The position numbers were made by a program, and so were the translations under genes. Positions 18,348 to 27,915 of a DNA stretch of 56,862 bases are shown in pieces. Every line of letters begins with the position of its first letter. Within the stretch, counting starts at the first letter, position 1. The stretch is from Bacteroidota bacterium (lineage in GTDB: Bacteria; Bacteroidota; Bacteroidia; Chitinophagales; Chitinophagaceae). The stretch spans positions 1 to 56,862 of the forward strand of contig JAFDXI010000051.1 in assembly GCA_018268035.1 (NCBI GenBank), read 5' to 3'. The notes below the pieces were generated by a model. The model was not told the origin of the DNA. It worked only from the letters and a program-made list of their open reading frames with translations, and did no database searches.

Positions 18348-20762
18348 ATGGTCAAAAATTATTTCAAAACTGCCTGGCGCAACATCAGAAAGAATAAACT
18401 TTTTTCTTTCATCAATATTATTGGTCTATCGCTTGGTATTGCAACGTGCTTTATTATCATGCTGTATGTTCAGGATGAATTGAGCTATGACCGCTTTAAT
18501 AAAAATGCAGATAATATTGTGCGAATTGCTTTTAAAGCAAATATCAGCGGAGGCGCTATCAACGAATCTTCTGTGATGCCGCCGGTAGCCCAAACAATGA
18601 AAAATGATTTTCCGGAAGTAAGGGATGCTACACGGTTGATGGATTATGGAACAATAAAGATTTCATACAAAGACAAAACTTTTGACAACGACAGGCTTGC
18701 TTTTGTTGACCCAAATTTCTTCAGCATTTTTACCTTACCCCTGGTAACAGGCAATCCAAACACAGCTTTGATGCAACCCAACAGCGTCGTTTTATCTGAA
18801 GCTGCTGCAAAAAAATATTTTGGTAACGAAAATGCTATTGGCAAAACGTTTCGGCTCGTTGATGATTCAGCAAACTATATTGTGACGGCTGTAATGAAAA
18901 ACATCCCCTCCGGGTCGCATTTTCATTTTGATCTTTTTGCTTCTATGAAAAGCACGAAAGATGCAACATCTGACTCCTGGTTAAAGAGTGCCTATTATAC
19001 ATACCTGCTCCTGAATCCCGGTACAGATTTGAAAAAAATGGAAGCAAAGTTTCCAGCGATGGTTTCCAAATATATGGGCCCTCAGATACAACAACAAATG
19101 GGCCTGAACCTGAATGAATTTACAACAAGAGGAAACACTTTAGGATTTGTTCTCCAACCATTAACTGCAATTCATTTATACTCACACACCACCAATGAAC
19201 TTGAACCCGGTGGCAACGCTACTTATGTGTATATTTTTGGAGGCGTGGCTATTTTTATGCTGATCGTTGCCTGTATCAATTTCATCAATTTGTCAACTGC
19301 GAGCGCTTCAAAAAGAGCAAAGGAAGTGGGCATAAGAAAAGTGGCTGGTTCCGGAAGATTTCAACTCATCAGCCAATTCATATCGGAGTCAATATTGATA
19401 ACCTTGCTTGCTTTGATAGTTGCTTTTATATTAGTGAAAATACTATTGCCGGAATTCAATTCTATTGCAGGAAAACAATTGATCTTTGATCAAAATCCTG
19501 TTCTTGCATTTGTTGGATTAGGATTGTTCGTGGGTATCATCGCAGGCATTTACCCTGCATTCTATTTATCGTCTTTTAAACCTATCGCTGTATTAAAAGG
19601 AAAACTTACCGGCAATCATAAAAGTTTTGGTTTGCGCAGTAGTCTTGTTGTATTTCAGTTCTTCATTTCAGTTGTTTTAATTATTGGAACAATTGTAGTG
19701 TATCAGCAAATGAAATTCATGCAAAATAAAGACCTTGGTTATAACAAAGAACAACTGATTACGATTCCTAATTCGAATGTATTGGGAAAAAATGAAACTG
19801 TATTCAAACAACAAATGCTGCAAGACTCCAGAATAGTAAATGCGACTGCATCGTGGTACAAACCCGTAGGGCCAAGTGATATAAACAACGCATTGGCTTA
19901 TCCAATGGGAAATGACAAACTGGTAGTGAATGGCATGGACTATCATGTAGATGAACATTACATACCAACGATGGAAATGAAAATAGTAAGCGGCCGAAAT
20001 TTTTTAAAAGATTTTCCAACAGATTCTTTTGCAATCATACTTAATGAAGCTGCAGCGCATGCTCTTGGATGGAATGATATAAGCGCTATTGGCAAAACGG
20101 TAATCAGGCAAAATAGTGATAGGGGAAAAAATGTCCCTTTTCATGTAATCGGCGTAGTAAAAAATTTCAATTTTAAATCACTACATGAAGCCATCAGCCC
20201 TTTATATATGACGCTTATGCCGGAAGGCGGATTGATATTCAGGATAAAAACAACCGATGTGGCCGGACTGCTCAAAACCATGAAAAAAAATTGGGATGCA
20301 TACAACACAGGCGAACCATTTACTTACAGTTTCATGGATGATCTTTTTAATAAAACCTATTCAGCAGAACAAAAAACAGGAACGATTCTCAATATTTTTT
20401 CAATACTGATTATTCTTGTTGCCTGTCTTGGATTATTTGGATTGGTAACTTATACTGCAGAACAACGTACCAAAGAAATCGGCATCAGGAAAGTATTGGG
20501 AGCCAGTGTAAGTCAGGTAACACAAATGCTTTCAAAAGAATTTTTAAAATTGGTATTGATAGCATCGCTCATTGCATTTCCCGTTGCATGGTGGGCAATG
20601 AAACTATGGTTGCAAAGTTTTGCTTACAGGATAAATATAAGTTGGTGGGTTTTTGTTGTTGCAGGATTAATTGCAATGCTGATTGCATTGATAACTGTGA
20701 GTTTCCAGACTATCAAAGCTGCAATGGCGAATCCGGTGAAGAGCCTGTCTACCGACAGGTAG
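18348..20762 (+). CDS. ABC transporter permease, MacB/FtsX family (804 aa, modified C-terminus)
   Basis: Same architecture as the 822-3224 gene. ATG 18348 gives the conserved start MVKNYFKTAWRNIRKNKLFS; the open frame upstream to 18303 has no paralogue support. Hallmarks are RAKEVGIRKVAGSGRFQL and RTKEIGIRKVLGASVSQV. The C-terminus is NPVKSLSTDR, created by the palindromic insertion at 20744-20763 exactly as in the preceding permease, which suggests one descends from the other or gene conversion has occurred. Confidence 0.93.
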   Translation: MVKNYFKTAWRNIRKNKLFSFINIIGLSLGIATCFIIMLYVQDELSYDRFNKNADNIVRIAFKANISGGAINESSVMPPVAQTMKNDFPEVRDATRLMDYGTIKISYKDKTFDNDRLAFVDPNFFSIFTLPLVTGNPNTALMQPNSVVLSEAAAKKYFGNENAIGKTFRLVDDSANYIVTAVMKNIPSGSHFHFDLFASMKSTKDATSDSWLKSAYYTYLLLNPGTDLKKMEAKFPAMVSKYMGPQIQQQMGLNLNEFTTRGNTLGFVLQPLTAIHLYSHTTNELEPGGNATYVYIFGGVAIFMLIVACINFINLSTASASKRAKEVGIRKVAGSGRFQLISQFISESILITLLALIVAFILVKILLPEFNSIAGKQLIFDQNPVLAFVGLGLFVGIIAGIYPAFYLSSFKPIAVLKGKLTGNHKSFGLRSSLVVFQFFISVVLIIGTIVVYQQMKFMQNKDLGYNKEQLITIPNSNVLGKNETVFKQQMLQDSRIVNATASWYKPVGPSDINNALAYPMGNDKLVVNGMDYHVDEHYIPTMEMKIVSGRNFLKDFPTDSFAIILNEAAAHALGWNDISAIGKTVIRQNSDRGKNVPFHVIGVVKNFNFKSLHEAISPLYMTLMPEGGLIFRIKTTDVAGLLKTMKKNWDAYNTGEPFTYSFMDDLFNKTYSAEQKTGTILNIFSILIILVACLGLFGLVTYTAEQRTKEIGIRKVLGASVSQVTQMLSKEFLKLVLIASLIAFPVAWWAMKLWLQSFAYRINISWWVFVVAGLIAMLIALITVSFQTIKAAMANPVKSLSTDR

Positions 20763-20763
20763 A
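20744..20763. repeat. 20-bp palindromic element inserted in permease 3' end
   Basis: CCTGTCTACCGACAGGTAGA, identical to the copy at 17552-17571 and at the same codon position. It supplies the TAG stop. Downstream TTTGAGGGCAGACTGA is the decayed remainder of the ancestral end. Confidence 0.85.
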
Positions 20764-20779
20764 TTTGAGGGCAGACTGA

Positions 20780-20869
20780 GATAATTGATAACTTGCCTGC
20801 CGGCATACAGATTCGTAATTTTTAACTTGCCAGCCGGTAGGCAGGTTCGTAATTCGTAATTAATTAAAC
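20780..20869. repeat. Intergenic repeat tract with two palindromic element copies
   Basis: Copies CTTGCCTGCCGGCATACAGA (20792-20811) and CTTGCCAGCCGGTAGGCAGG (20826-20845) are both followed by TTCGTAATT words. The tract runs directly into the ATG of the next permease. Confidence 0.75.
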
Positions 20870-23310
20870 ATGTTTAAGAATTATTTTTTAGTTGCTCTTC
20901 GTAGTTATAAAAAAGATAAGATAAATACTTTAATCAGTCTTTCAGGATTGATAACAGGATTAACATGTGTAATGCTGATTGTAGCATACATACGTTATGA
21001 AACTTCATTTGATACAAGCTATAGTAATGCCAACAGGATTTACAGGATTGTAAGCAACTGGAAATTTTCATTTGATGGCCGCAAAAGTGGTGAAGCGCCT
21101 GGAACACTTGCACCTGCATTGGTCCGGGAAATACCCGAAGTGGAATCTGAAACACAGATTTCAAACAGACTATTATACGTTCAGCATGGCAATGAAATAA
21201 TGAGCCTTAATAATTCAGGAGTTAATGATAACTTTTTTTCAATTTTTAATTTTAAGCTGTTGCATGGTAACGCCGGTAATGTATTGAATGATAAAAATAA
21301 AATTGTACTTACTGCCTCAGCAGCATTAATGCTTTTTAATACCACAAACATTGTTGGTAAAATATTGGTTGAAAATGATACAACAAGATACATTGTAAGT
21401 GGTGTAGCTGAAGATATACCTCAGAATATTTTTTCAGCACGGAATCATTTACGATGTCGAAAAGACCAGTCAAGGAATTGGATGATTTAAACGCTTTTTC
21501 TTCCTTCCCTTCATTTATTATGTTATCAAAAAATGCTTCCCCAAATATCGTGGAAGATAAAATGAAACAATTATGCAACCGTTATAAAATTACCAATTTT
21601 AAATTTCAATTACAGCCCGTGCAGGACATCCACCTGAATTCTGCATCAATTAATAATGGTTCTACCGGGTTTAATATTTATGATATCAAATATGTTTACA
21701 TCAATGGTTGTATTGCATTGCTTATTTTAATTATTGGCTGTATAAATTTTATCAATTTAACGATAGCAAGGAGCCTGGAAAGAACTAAAGAAGTTGGTGT
21801 TCGCAAAGTGATGGGTGCTCAAAAAAACCAACTCGTGTTTCAGTTTATTGGTGAAACTGCATTGTATTTTATCATTGCAATACCTATAGCATTAATGCTT
21901 GCCATTCTATGTTGGAACGGCTTTATCCATTTGCTGAATATAAATGCAGGCATAAGTTTTTTGTTAAACATCAATGCAATTTTAAACCTCATTGGTGTTT
22001 GCTTTTTGTCAATTATTATTTCAAGTTTGTATCCTGCATTTTTTCTTTCAAGGTTGCAACCGGCAGAAACTTTAAAGGGAGGGTTCATAAGCGGCATGCA
22101 TTTAAACATGGGTCTCAGGAAAATATTGGTAGTGGTGCAGTTCACAATATCAATTGCATTAATTGCAGCAACAATTATTATTCATGCACAACTGAAATAT
22201 CTGAATAACGGACCTTTAGGATTTAATAAAAGCAACCTTGTTAATTTGTACACCCCGTGGAGTACAAATCAAGGTAAGGCATTTAAGAATGAATTACTGG
22301 CAAACCCCAATATTCAGTTTTTTACATATTCAACTGTACATTTTGCAGGGCAATATAGCTCCACCGGTTCTAATGATGACCCTAATGATTCAACGAAACA
22401 AATGTATTTTGCTTTTATTGATGGTGATTTTGATTTTCTGAAAACATTTCAAATACCATTAAGCAGTGGCAGGGATTTTTCTCCTGCTTATCCGTCTGAT
22501 TTACTGGATTACGATTCATTGTTTCAGAAACAAATTCAAAAAAATAAATCCGGCAAGACAACAAATGATGTGACAGATAATCCTTTTTTAATCCTTGCAA
22601 AGCAACCGATAATTATTACTGATGATATGGTAAAAGCGCTTGGACTGAAAAATCCTATCGGCCATACTATCAACATGGGCGCATGCCGGGGAACTATCAT
22701 CGGAACTATAAAAGAATTTAATGGCATCTCTTTAAAAGAAAAGACTCCATTCATTGTAATCAGATGCAGTCAAAACCGCAATGCAGGACAGGCTTATGCA
22801 AGAATAAAAGCAACCAATACCCAGGCAACAATAAGTTACATATCCGGTAAATACAAACAATTCTTTCCAAATGAACAATTCGGTTTTTTTGTAGAAGATG
22901 ATATTGCACACTTATATGACCTTGAATTAAGGCTCACTAAACTGTTTAATATTTTTACCTTGTTTGTTATTGCATTATCGGGCATGGGTTTGTTTAGCCT
23001 TGTTGCATTAATGGTGCATAAGCGTGCAAAAGAGATAGGCATACGAAAGGTGTTGGACGCATCAGTAAATGATGTAATGGTATTAATCAGCAAAGATTTT
23101 TTACGGCTGATAATTATTTCATTTGTTATTGCCACACCTATTACTTACCTGGTGATGTATAAATGGTTGCAGGGATATGCAAACAGAACTGAGATGTCAT
23201 GGTGGATATTTTTAGTTGCCGGCGCTACTGCAATTTTAGTTGCGGTTGTTTGCATTATTTATAAAACAATTGTTGCAGCAAAAGCTAACCCCAGTGAAGA
23301 GCCTGTCTAA
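20870..23310 (+). pseudogene. Frameshifted MacB/FtsX permease
   Basis: The first 190 or so residues (MFKNYFLVALRSYKKDKINT to VSGVAEDIPQN) are in one frame. From 21454 the protein continues in another (MSKRPVKELDDLNAF onward, 618 residues), and the bridging FQHGIIYD is in the third frame, so two small indels lie between about 21430 and 21455. Both FtsX hallmarks remain (RTKEVGVRKVMGAQKNQL; RAKEIGIRKVLDASVNDV, with Asp in place of the usual Gly). A further extra C near 23290 turns NPVKSL into NPSEEPV at the 3' end. It is probably a young pseudogene; sequencing error at the first site is possible. Confidence 0.8.
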
Positions 23311-23321
23311 CGAATGATAGA
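23302..23321. repeat. 20-bp palindromic element inserted in permease 3' end (degenerate)
   Basis: CCTGTCTAACGAATGATAGA stands between AAGAG and TTTGAGGACGG, the same insertion point as the three copies upstream. The second arm has decayed. Confidence 0.7.
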
Positions 23322-23400
23322 TTTGAGGACGGAATTTAATTACGAATTATCAATTAAACATTAGCAATTATCAATTACGAATCAGGAAATAATTATAATC
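23322..23400. repeat. AT-rich TAATTCG-type repeat at end of permease block
   Basis: AATTACGAATTATCAATTAAACATTAGC-type words mark the last such tract in the window. No similar tract was seen after this point, so it marks the right edge of the accessory block. Confidence 0.55.
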
Positions 23401-23442
23401 CTTACAGGAGAAAGAGATTGAATTTATTTTTATTTCAATTCA

Positions 23443-24639
23443 TCAAACATAACTCAACCACCATTTTTCTTTATGCTTTTGTTTGTAATTTTTATAAGCC
23501 GCACATAATGGATACATGAAAATGACTACTGCAATCCAAACAATGTAAACACCTGTCAGTGAGATACCATATTTATCAGGATGAAAATAAAAAGTGCCTG
23601 ATGCTATTTCTGAAGATTTAAATCCCATTGCATAAAAAATAATCACACTGATTACCCTGATAGTGAAAAAATGAATTACATAATAAAAAAACGGTACGTT
23701 ACCATAAACAATAAAAGTTTTTGATACCCATCCATGCGCATTTTCAACAAGATCCAGTAACAGTAATATCGGGCCAAGCGTCATACATACAAATAATAAT
23801 GAAGGTGGATATTTATTGGTATTGATAAATGATAACACATCATATAAAAATGTTTTTTGTGATGACCAGGGTATCAAATCACCATAAATGTTGATGAGCC
23901 TGAGAATGATAAATATAATTATTGTTGCCACACCTGCAGTGTATAAAGTTTTTATTCTTTGTTTTTTTGAATAGGATGGGGCGAACAACCGACCAGTTAC
24001 AAAGCCGATGAGCATTATACCTGTCCATGGTAAAAATGAATAGGCAACCAATAGTACATGTGTTTTTGAAAGCGGTAATACTGTGGGAACAGTATAAAGA
24101 AAACCTTTTATTGCACCCCATGTTGTGATAGGGTTATTGACAACAGGGTTAAGCAAATCGTGTAAAAAAATAATAGCAAAGCCAATAGCAGCAATAATCT
24201 TCCATGATAAACCACATAAGAAACCAAGTAGTATCATACTCATACCAATTGCCCACAACACAGAAAGGATTATCATGTTGTAATGCGGGTTAAAGGAGAG
24301 TAACAATGTCATCAGGATAATATCAATCAGTATCAACCAGGCACCCCTTGATATTAAAAATTTCCTGAGTTGCACCTTGTCTTTTTTCATTCCATATAAG
24401 AATGCAGAAACACCTGCCAGGAATACAAAACCAGGTGCACAAAAATGTGTAATCCATCTTGAGAAAAACAAAACAGGAGTAGTGGTGGTCAGATCAAGTG
24501 GGTTATTAGTTGTTGCATCAAGATGCAAAAGATCCCTTGTATGATCCAAAGCCATAATGACCATGATGATACCTCTTATCAGATCAATGGATGTAATCCT
24601 TGATGATGATATATTTTTTATAGCAGTGCTGTCGGTCAT
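23443..24639 (-). CDS. DUF1624 / heparan-alpha-glucosaminide N-acetyltransferase-like membrane protein
   Basis: 398 residues with about ten hydrophobic segments. The N-terminal signature SIDLIRGIIMVIMALDHTRD is typical of DUF1624 / HGSNAT-catalytic family proteins, which are polytopic inner-membrane acyltransferase homologues. WITHFCAPGFVFLAGVSAFL and a C-terminal ending in a lysine-rich cytoplasmic tail fit the family. A substrate cannot be named. It stands alone, converging on the end of the permease block and divergent from the lipoprotein gene at 24952. Confidence 0.8.
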   Translation of the reverse strand: MTDSTAIKNISSSRITSIDLIRGIIMVIMALDHTRDLLHLDATTNNPLDLTTTTPVLFFSRWITHFCAPGFVFLAGVSAFLYGMKKDKVQLRKFLISRGAWLILIDIILMTLLLSFNPHYNMIILSVLWAIGMSMILLGFLCGLSWKIIAAIGFAIIFLHDLLNPVVNNPITTWGAIKGFLYTVPTVLPLSKTHVLLVAYSFLPWTGIMLIGFVTGRLFAPSYSKKQRIKTLYTAGVATIIIFIILRLINIYGDLIPWSSQKTFLYDVLSFINTNKYPPSLLFVCMTLGPILLLLDLVENAHGWVSKTFIVYGNVPFFYYVIHFFTIRVISVIIFYAMGFKSSEIASGTFYFHPDKYGISLTGVYIVWIAVVIFMYPLCAAYKNYKQKHKEKWWLSYV

Positions 24640-24951
24640 GGTTTAGTTTTTTTAAATAAAATATAAAAGCTACTTTCTTAAAATGGTAAACATGAATTTT
24701 AGAGAATGAATGGTAATATTATTTTTTCAGCGGTAATAACTATCCAATCGTTGAATAGCAGGGTTCTTATTAAAAAAATGAAATGCTAATAAAATTATTG
24801 CCAATTTAATCTTTTAATGTTTAATGCTTCAAATCATTTCACATGATTCACCGGGTTAAATATTTATTTATTAGAAGTGAAATTAATTTGATAAAAATCA
24901 CTTCATTACCCTGCAAATAAAATCAACTATTTTAGCGCTGATAAATTAATT
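24640..24951. other. Intergenic region, divergent promoters
   Basis: 312 bp without a recognisable gene. There is a weak inverted repeat GAAGTGA-N17-TCACTTC around 24875-24905, and TATTTTAG about 15 bp before the ATG at 24952 may be a -7 box. Nothing else was seen. Confidence 0.4.
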
Positions 24952-25920
24952 ATGAATAAGAATTTAGTTTTTTGTTTTGGTCTGATATTATTTATTGCCT
25001 GCAATAACAATACAAATCAATCAACTCAAAATAATTTTTCCGGGTTATCTACTGCTGAAAAAAAAATAAATACAAAGAAATTTCTGTTTGATGCTACAAA
25101 GGCTGAAACTGCAGGTAATGCAGATTGGGTTATTGATGAAGACAATGGATTGGCAAAACGTTTGCCTACACCATCACAGGAAAATATACAACCCAACACA
25201 AATGAAACATACTGGACTGGCGCATTATCATCATGGGGAATTTCATTAGTGAAGCTACATCAGCATGTAGAGACCTTGCAGGAAAACGGGCACATCACTT
25301 TTGGTGATGCAGGAAATGCACAAGACCTTTCTCATTATAATGTGTTTGTTGTTGATGAACCTAATATCCGATTCACTGATGCAGAAAAAACTGCTATCAT
25401 CAGTTTTGTAAAAAATGGGGGAGGGCTCTTCATGATTTCTGATCATGATCATTCAGACAGGAATAATGATGGATGGGATTCTCCTGCTATCTGGAATGAT
25501 TTGATGAATAATAATTCCATTCAGAAAAACCCTTTTGGTTTTTCAATATTTTTAACCAACATCAGCCAGGTATCATCAAATATTACAAATGCTGTCAACC
25601 CAATCATGCAAGGCCCGATTGGAAAAGTAAATGCTTTACAATTCAATAATGGTGCGACTATCACACTCACTGCTCCATCAGCAAAAGGTTTATGCTGGAT
25701 GAAAGATTTTCCTCAAAACACAATTCGTGTCATGGCTGCTTATAGCACATTCGGAAGTGGGCGCATTGTTGTGATTGGTGACAGTTCACCTGCTGATGAT
25801 GGCACAGGAAACAAAAACGATAAACTGCACAAAGGCTGGACAAGCCAGGGTGACAGCCATTCAGCATTTTTTATCAACGCATCATTGTGGCTGGCAAAGC
25901 TGAATGAAAGTAAAAGCTGA
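24952..25920 (+). CDS. Putative lipoprotein with a class-I glutamine-amidotransferase-like fold
   Basis: 322 residues. A lipoprotein signal peptide ends in LFIAC with lipidated C17. The mature part contains YNVFVVDEPNIRFTDAEKTA, then a glycine-rich loop FVKNGGGLFMISDHDHSDRN, and near the end a segment reading RIVVIGDSSPADDG. This pattern (a strand, a glycine turn, then an acidic/His cluster) resembles DUF4350/ThuA-like or GATase1-like domains, but no nucleophilic Cys of an amidotransferase is seen. The HDHSDRNNDG segment could bind a metal. It stands alone; function unknown. Confidence 0.65.
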   Translation: MNKNLVFCFGLILFIACNNNTNQSTQNNFSGLSTAEKKINTKKFLFDATKAETAGNADWVIDEDNGLAKRLPTPSQENIQPNTNETYWTGALSSWGISLVKLHQHVETLQENGHITFGDAGNAQDLSHYNVFVVDEPNIRFTDAEKTAIISFVKNGGGLFMISDHDHSDRNNDGWDSPAIWNDLMNNNSIQKNPFGFSIFLTNISQVSSNITNAVNPIMQGPIGKVNALQFNNGATITLTAPSAKGLCWMKDFPQNTIRVMAAYSTFGSGRIVVIGDSSPADDGTGNKNDKLHKGWTSQGDSHSAFFINASLWLAKLNESKS

Positions 25921-25940
25921 TTGCATCCAATCCAAAACCT

Positions 25941-25959
25941 GATTAAAAATATTTTAATC
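25941..25959. terminator. Weak AT-rich hairpin between convergent genes
   Basis: GATTAAAA-ATA-TTTTAATC forms an 8-bp AT-only stem overlapping the stop codon of the minus-strand gene. It could aid termination of both convergent transcripts, but it lacks a GC-rich stem. Confidence 0.3.
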
Positions 25960-27132
25960 CAATGCCTGGCTTAAGTCTGCGATGATATCATCAATAAATT
26001 CAAGGCCTACAGAAATTCTTATCAATCCAGGTGTAATACCCACATTCAATCTTTCCTGTTCAGTAAGTTTAGAATGTGTAGTACTTGCAGGATGTGATGC
26101 GATGGTTCTTGTATCACCTAAGTTGGCAGTCATAGAAATCATATTTAGTTTATTTAAAAACTGCCTGCCTTTTTCAATGCCACCTTTTACTTCCACACAT
26201 ACTATACCACCACCTGCTTTCATTTGTTTTTTAGCTATTTCAAATTGTGGGTGATCTTCGAGGAAAGGATATTTTACCCACTCAACATTTTTATGTTTTT
26301 TCAATGCCAGCGCTACTTTCATTGCATTTTCACAATGGCGTTGAAGACGTACATCAAGTGTCTCGAGGCTCTTGCTTAATATCCATGCATTAAATGGTGA
26401 CAATGATGGACCTGTGTTCCTGCTGAATAAATAAATATCATGTATCAACTCTTTTTGTCCTACTACTACACCACCTAAAACACGGCCCTGTCCATCTATC
26501 CATTTGGTAGCAGAATGAACAACAATGTGCGCACCAAAATCAATCGGACGCTGCAATAAAGGTGTAGCAAAACAATTATCAACATTTAAAATAAGGTTGT
26601 GTTTTTTGGCAAAACTTCCAGCCCATTCCAAATCAATTAATTCCAATTGCGGATTGGTGGGTGTTTCGAGGTAAACCATTTTTGTATTGGGTTTGACAGC
26701 ATTTTCCCATGCCTGCCTGTCGGCTGCATCCACCAGGGTTGCTTCGATACCATATCGCGGTAAAAATTTTGTAACCATTGTATGTGTGCTTCCAAAAACT
26801 GACCTGCTGCATATTAAATGGTCGCCCTGCTTCAACAGCGCAAATACGGATACGAAAACTGCTGCCATACCTGTTGCTGTGGCGTAACCTGCTTCAGCAC
26901 CTTCCAATACGCACATCTTTTTGATAAACTCATCAACATTCGGATTGGTAAACCTGCTGTAAATATTTTCATGTATTTCATCTGCGAAAGCAGCCCGCAT
27001 GGTTTCTGCTTCATCAAAACAAAAACTACTGGTTAAATACAATGGCGCTGAATGTTCACCTTCATCTGTTCTTGGTATCTGTATCCTGATTGCTTCGGTT
27101 GTAGGGTTCAATTTGTTACTTGCTTTGCTCAT
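25954..27132 (-). CDS. metZ: Trans-sulfuration PLP enzyme, probable O-succinylhomoserine sulfhydrylase
   Basis: 392 residues, the usual length of the Cys/Met-metabolism PLP family. It has YSRFTNPNVDEFIKKMCVLEG near residue 60, the phosphate-binding ATGMAA (86-91), YLETPTNP, DNCFATPLLQRP, and the PLP-binding Lys K210 in HSATKWIDGQGR. The C-terminal SHPASTTHSKLTEQERLNVG loop and GITPGLIRISVGLE are typical. HSATKWIDGQGR and the overall pattern fit O-succinylhomoserine sulfhydrylase (sulfide to homocysteine) better than cystathionine gamma-lyase, but the exact reaction cannot be fixed by eye. An OsmC gene lies 106 bp upstream on the same strand. No SAM riboswitch is visible in the AT-rich leader. 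Confidence 0.88.
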   Translation of the reverse strand: MSKASNKLNPTTEAIRIQIPRTDEGEHSAPLYLTSSFCFDEAETMRAAFADEIHENIYSRFTNPNVDEFIKKMCVLEGAEAGYATATGMAAVFVSVFALLKQGDHLICSRSVFGSTHTMVTKFLPRYGIEATLVDAADRQAWENAVKPNTKMVYLETPTNPQLELIDLEWAGSFAKKHNLILNVDNCFATPLLQRPIDFGAHIVVHSATKWIDGQGRVLGGVVVGQKELIHDIYLFSRNTGPSLSPFNAWILSKSLETLDVRLQRHCENAMKVALALKKHKNVEWVKYPFLEDHPQFEIAKKQMKAGGGIVCVEVKGGIEKGRQFLNKLNMISMTANLGDTRTIASHPASTTHSKLTEQERLNVGITPGLIRISVGLEFIDDIIADLSQALD

Positions 27133-27238
27133 TTTATAATTATAATTTCTTTTTTATTAAATATTTTGGCAGAATAATTAGTTTCATTTTCCAATGTACA
27201 ATTTAATAATCAACGATTATTCTTGTACTTTCAGTGTG

Positions 27239-27664
27239 TTATTCTTTCAGCACTTTCACACTCCATGTTAATGTGGCGCCAGCTCTTCTCAGTGTTTCTG
27301 CAACAGAACAATATTTTGTCATTGATAAATCTACAGCTCTTTGTGCTTTGGCAATATCCACTTCACCTGTAATAATAAATTCAACTTCCACCTGTTTCCA
27401 GACAGATGGCTCTACGCCAGGTTCCCTTTCACCCTTCACTATAGTTTTATAACCTGTTACCTGTTGTCTTTGTTTTTTAAGAATAGATATTACATCCATA
27501 CCACTACAACCCGCCAATGCCATTAATAACATTTGCATTGGCCTTACACCAAAACCTTCACCACCGTGTGCAGGGCTGTTATCAATATTCACAGTTTTGC
27601 CACTATCATCCTTTACTTCAAAACCAAAATCACCATGGATCCTTGTTAATTCAATCTTTTGCAT
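27239..27664 (-). CDS. OsmC family peroxiredoxin-like protein
   Basis: 141 residues from ATG 27664 (MQKIELTRIHGDFGFEVKDD); an open frame upstream to 27682 precedes it but overlaps the -7 box. GGEGFGVRPMQMLLMALAGCSGMDVISILKK holds the first conserved Cys of the family. The second region reads RAVDLSMTKYCSVAETLRR with the second Cys. OsmC/Ohr proteins reduce organic hydroperoxides. Being upstream of the MetZ-like gene on the same strand, the pair may form a small thiol-related operon; that is inference. Confidence 0.9.
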   Translation of the reverse strand: MQKIELTRIHGDFGFEVKDDSGKTVNIDNSPAHGGEGFGVRPMQMLLMALAGCSGMDVISILKKQRQQVTGYKTIVKGEREPGVEPSVWKQVEVEFIITGEVDIAKAQRAVDLSMTKYCSVAETLRRAGATLTWSVKVLKE

Positions 27665-27679
27665 CTTAAAAATTTTCAG

Positions 27680-27687
27680 CAAAGGTA
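27680..27687 (-). promoter_or_regulatory. Bacteroidota -7 box for the OsmC gene
   Basis: The minus strand reads TACCTTTG, a match to TAnnTTTG, 15 bp before the ATG at 27664. No clear -33 TTTG was found. Confidence 0.5.
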
Positions 27688-27915
27688 TTAATTCGAAACG
27701 GAGAAATTATTCATCGTTTTTATGAGTAGTGTATATTGGATTTTTTGTTTAAATATTCCTGTTAAAATAATAAGTGTTGATGAATTGAATACGGCACATT
27801 TCATTGTTACTATACTTCATTTTTCTTGTAATTATCTGTAGTAACAGTATGTAGAAAAATATTTCGAATTTGTTGAAAATAGTAAAGTATCATTGCTTTC
27901 TCTTTATTAACTGTT

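Noticed and set aside
24875-24905. GAAGTGA-N17-TCACTTC inverted repeat upstream of the lipoprotein gene
   Set aside because: Seven-bp arms with a long AT-rich spacer are expected by chance in this composition; no second copy was seen.
26711-26730. CCTGCCTGTCGGCTGC-like word resembling the palindromic element
   Set aside because: It lies in the MetZ-like coding sequence in frame with conserved residues and lacks the second arm and flanks.
27133-27238. SAM riboswitch in front of the MetZ-like gene
   Set aside because: The leader is almost pure AT with no GC-rich helices or SAM-aptamer core words.
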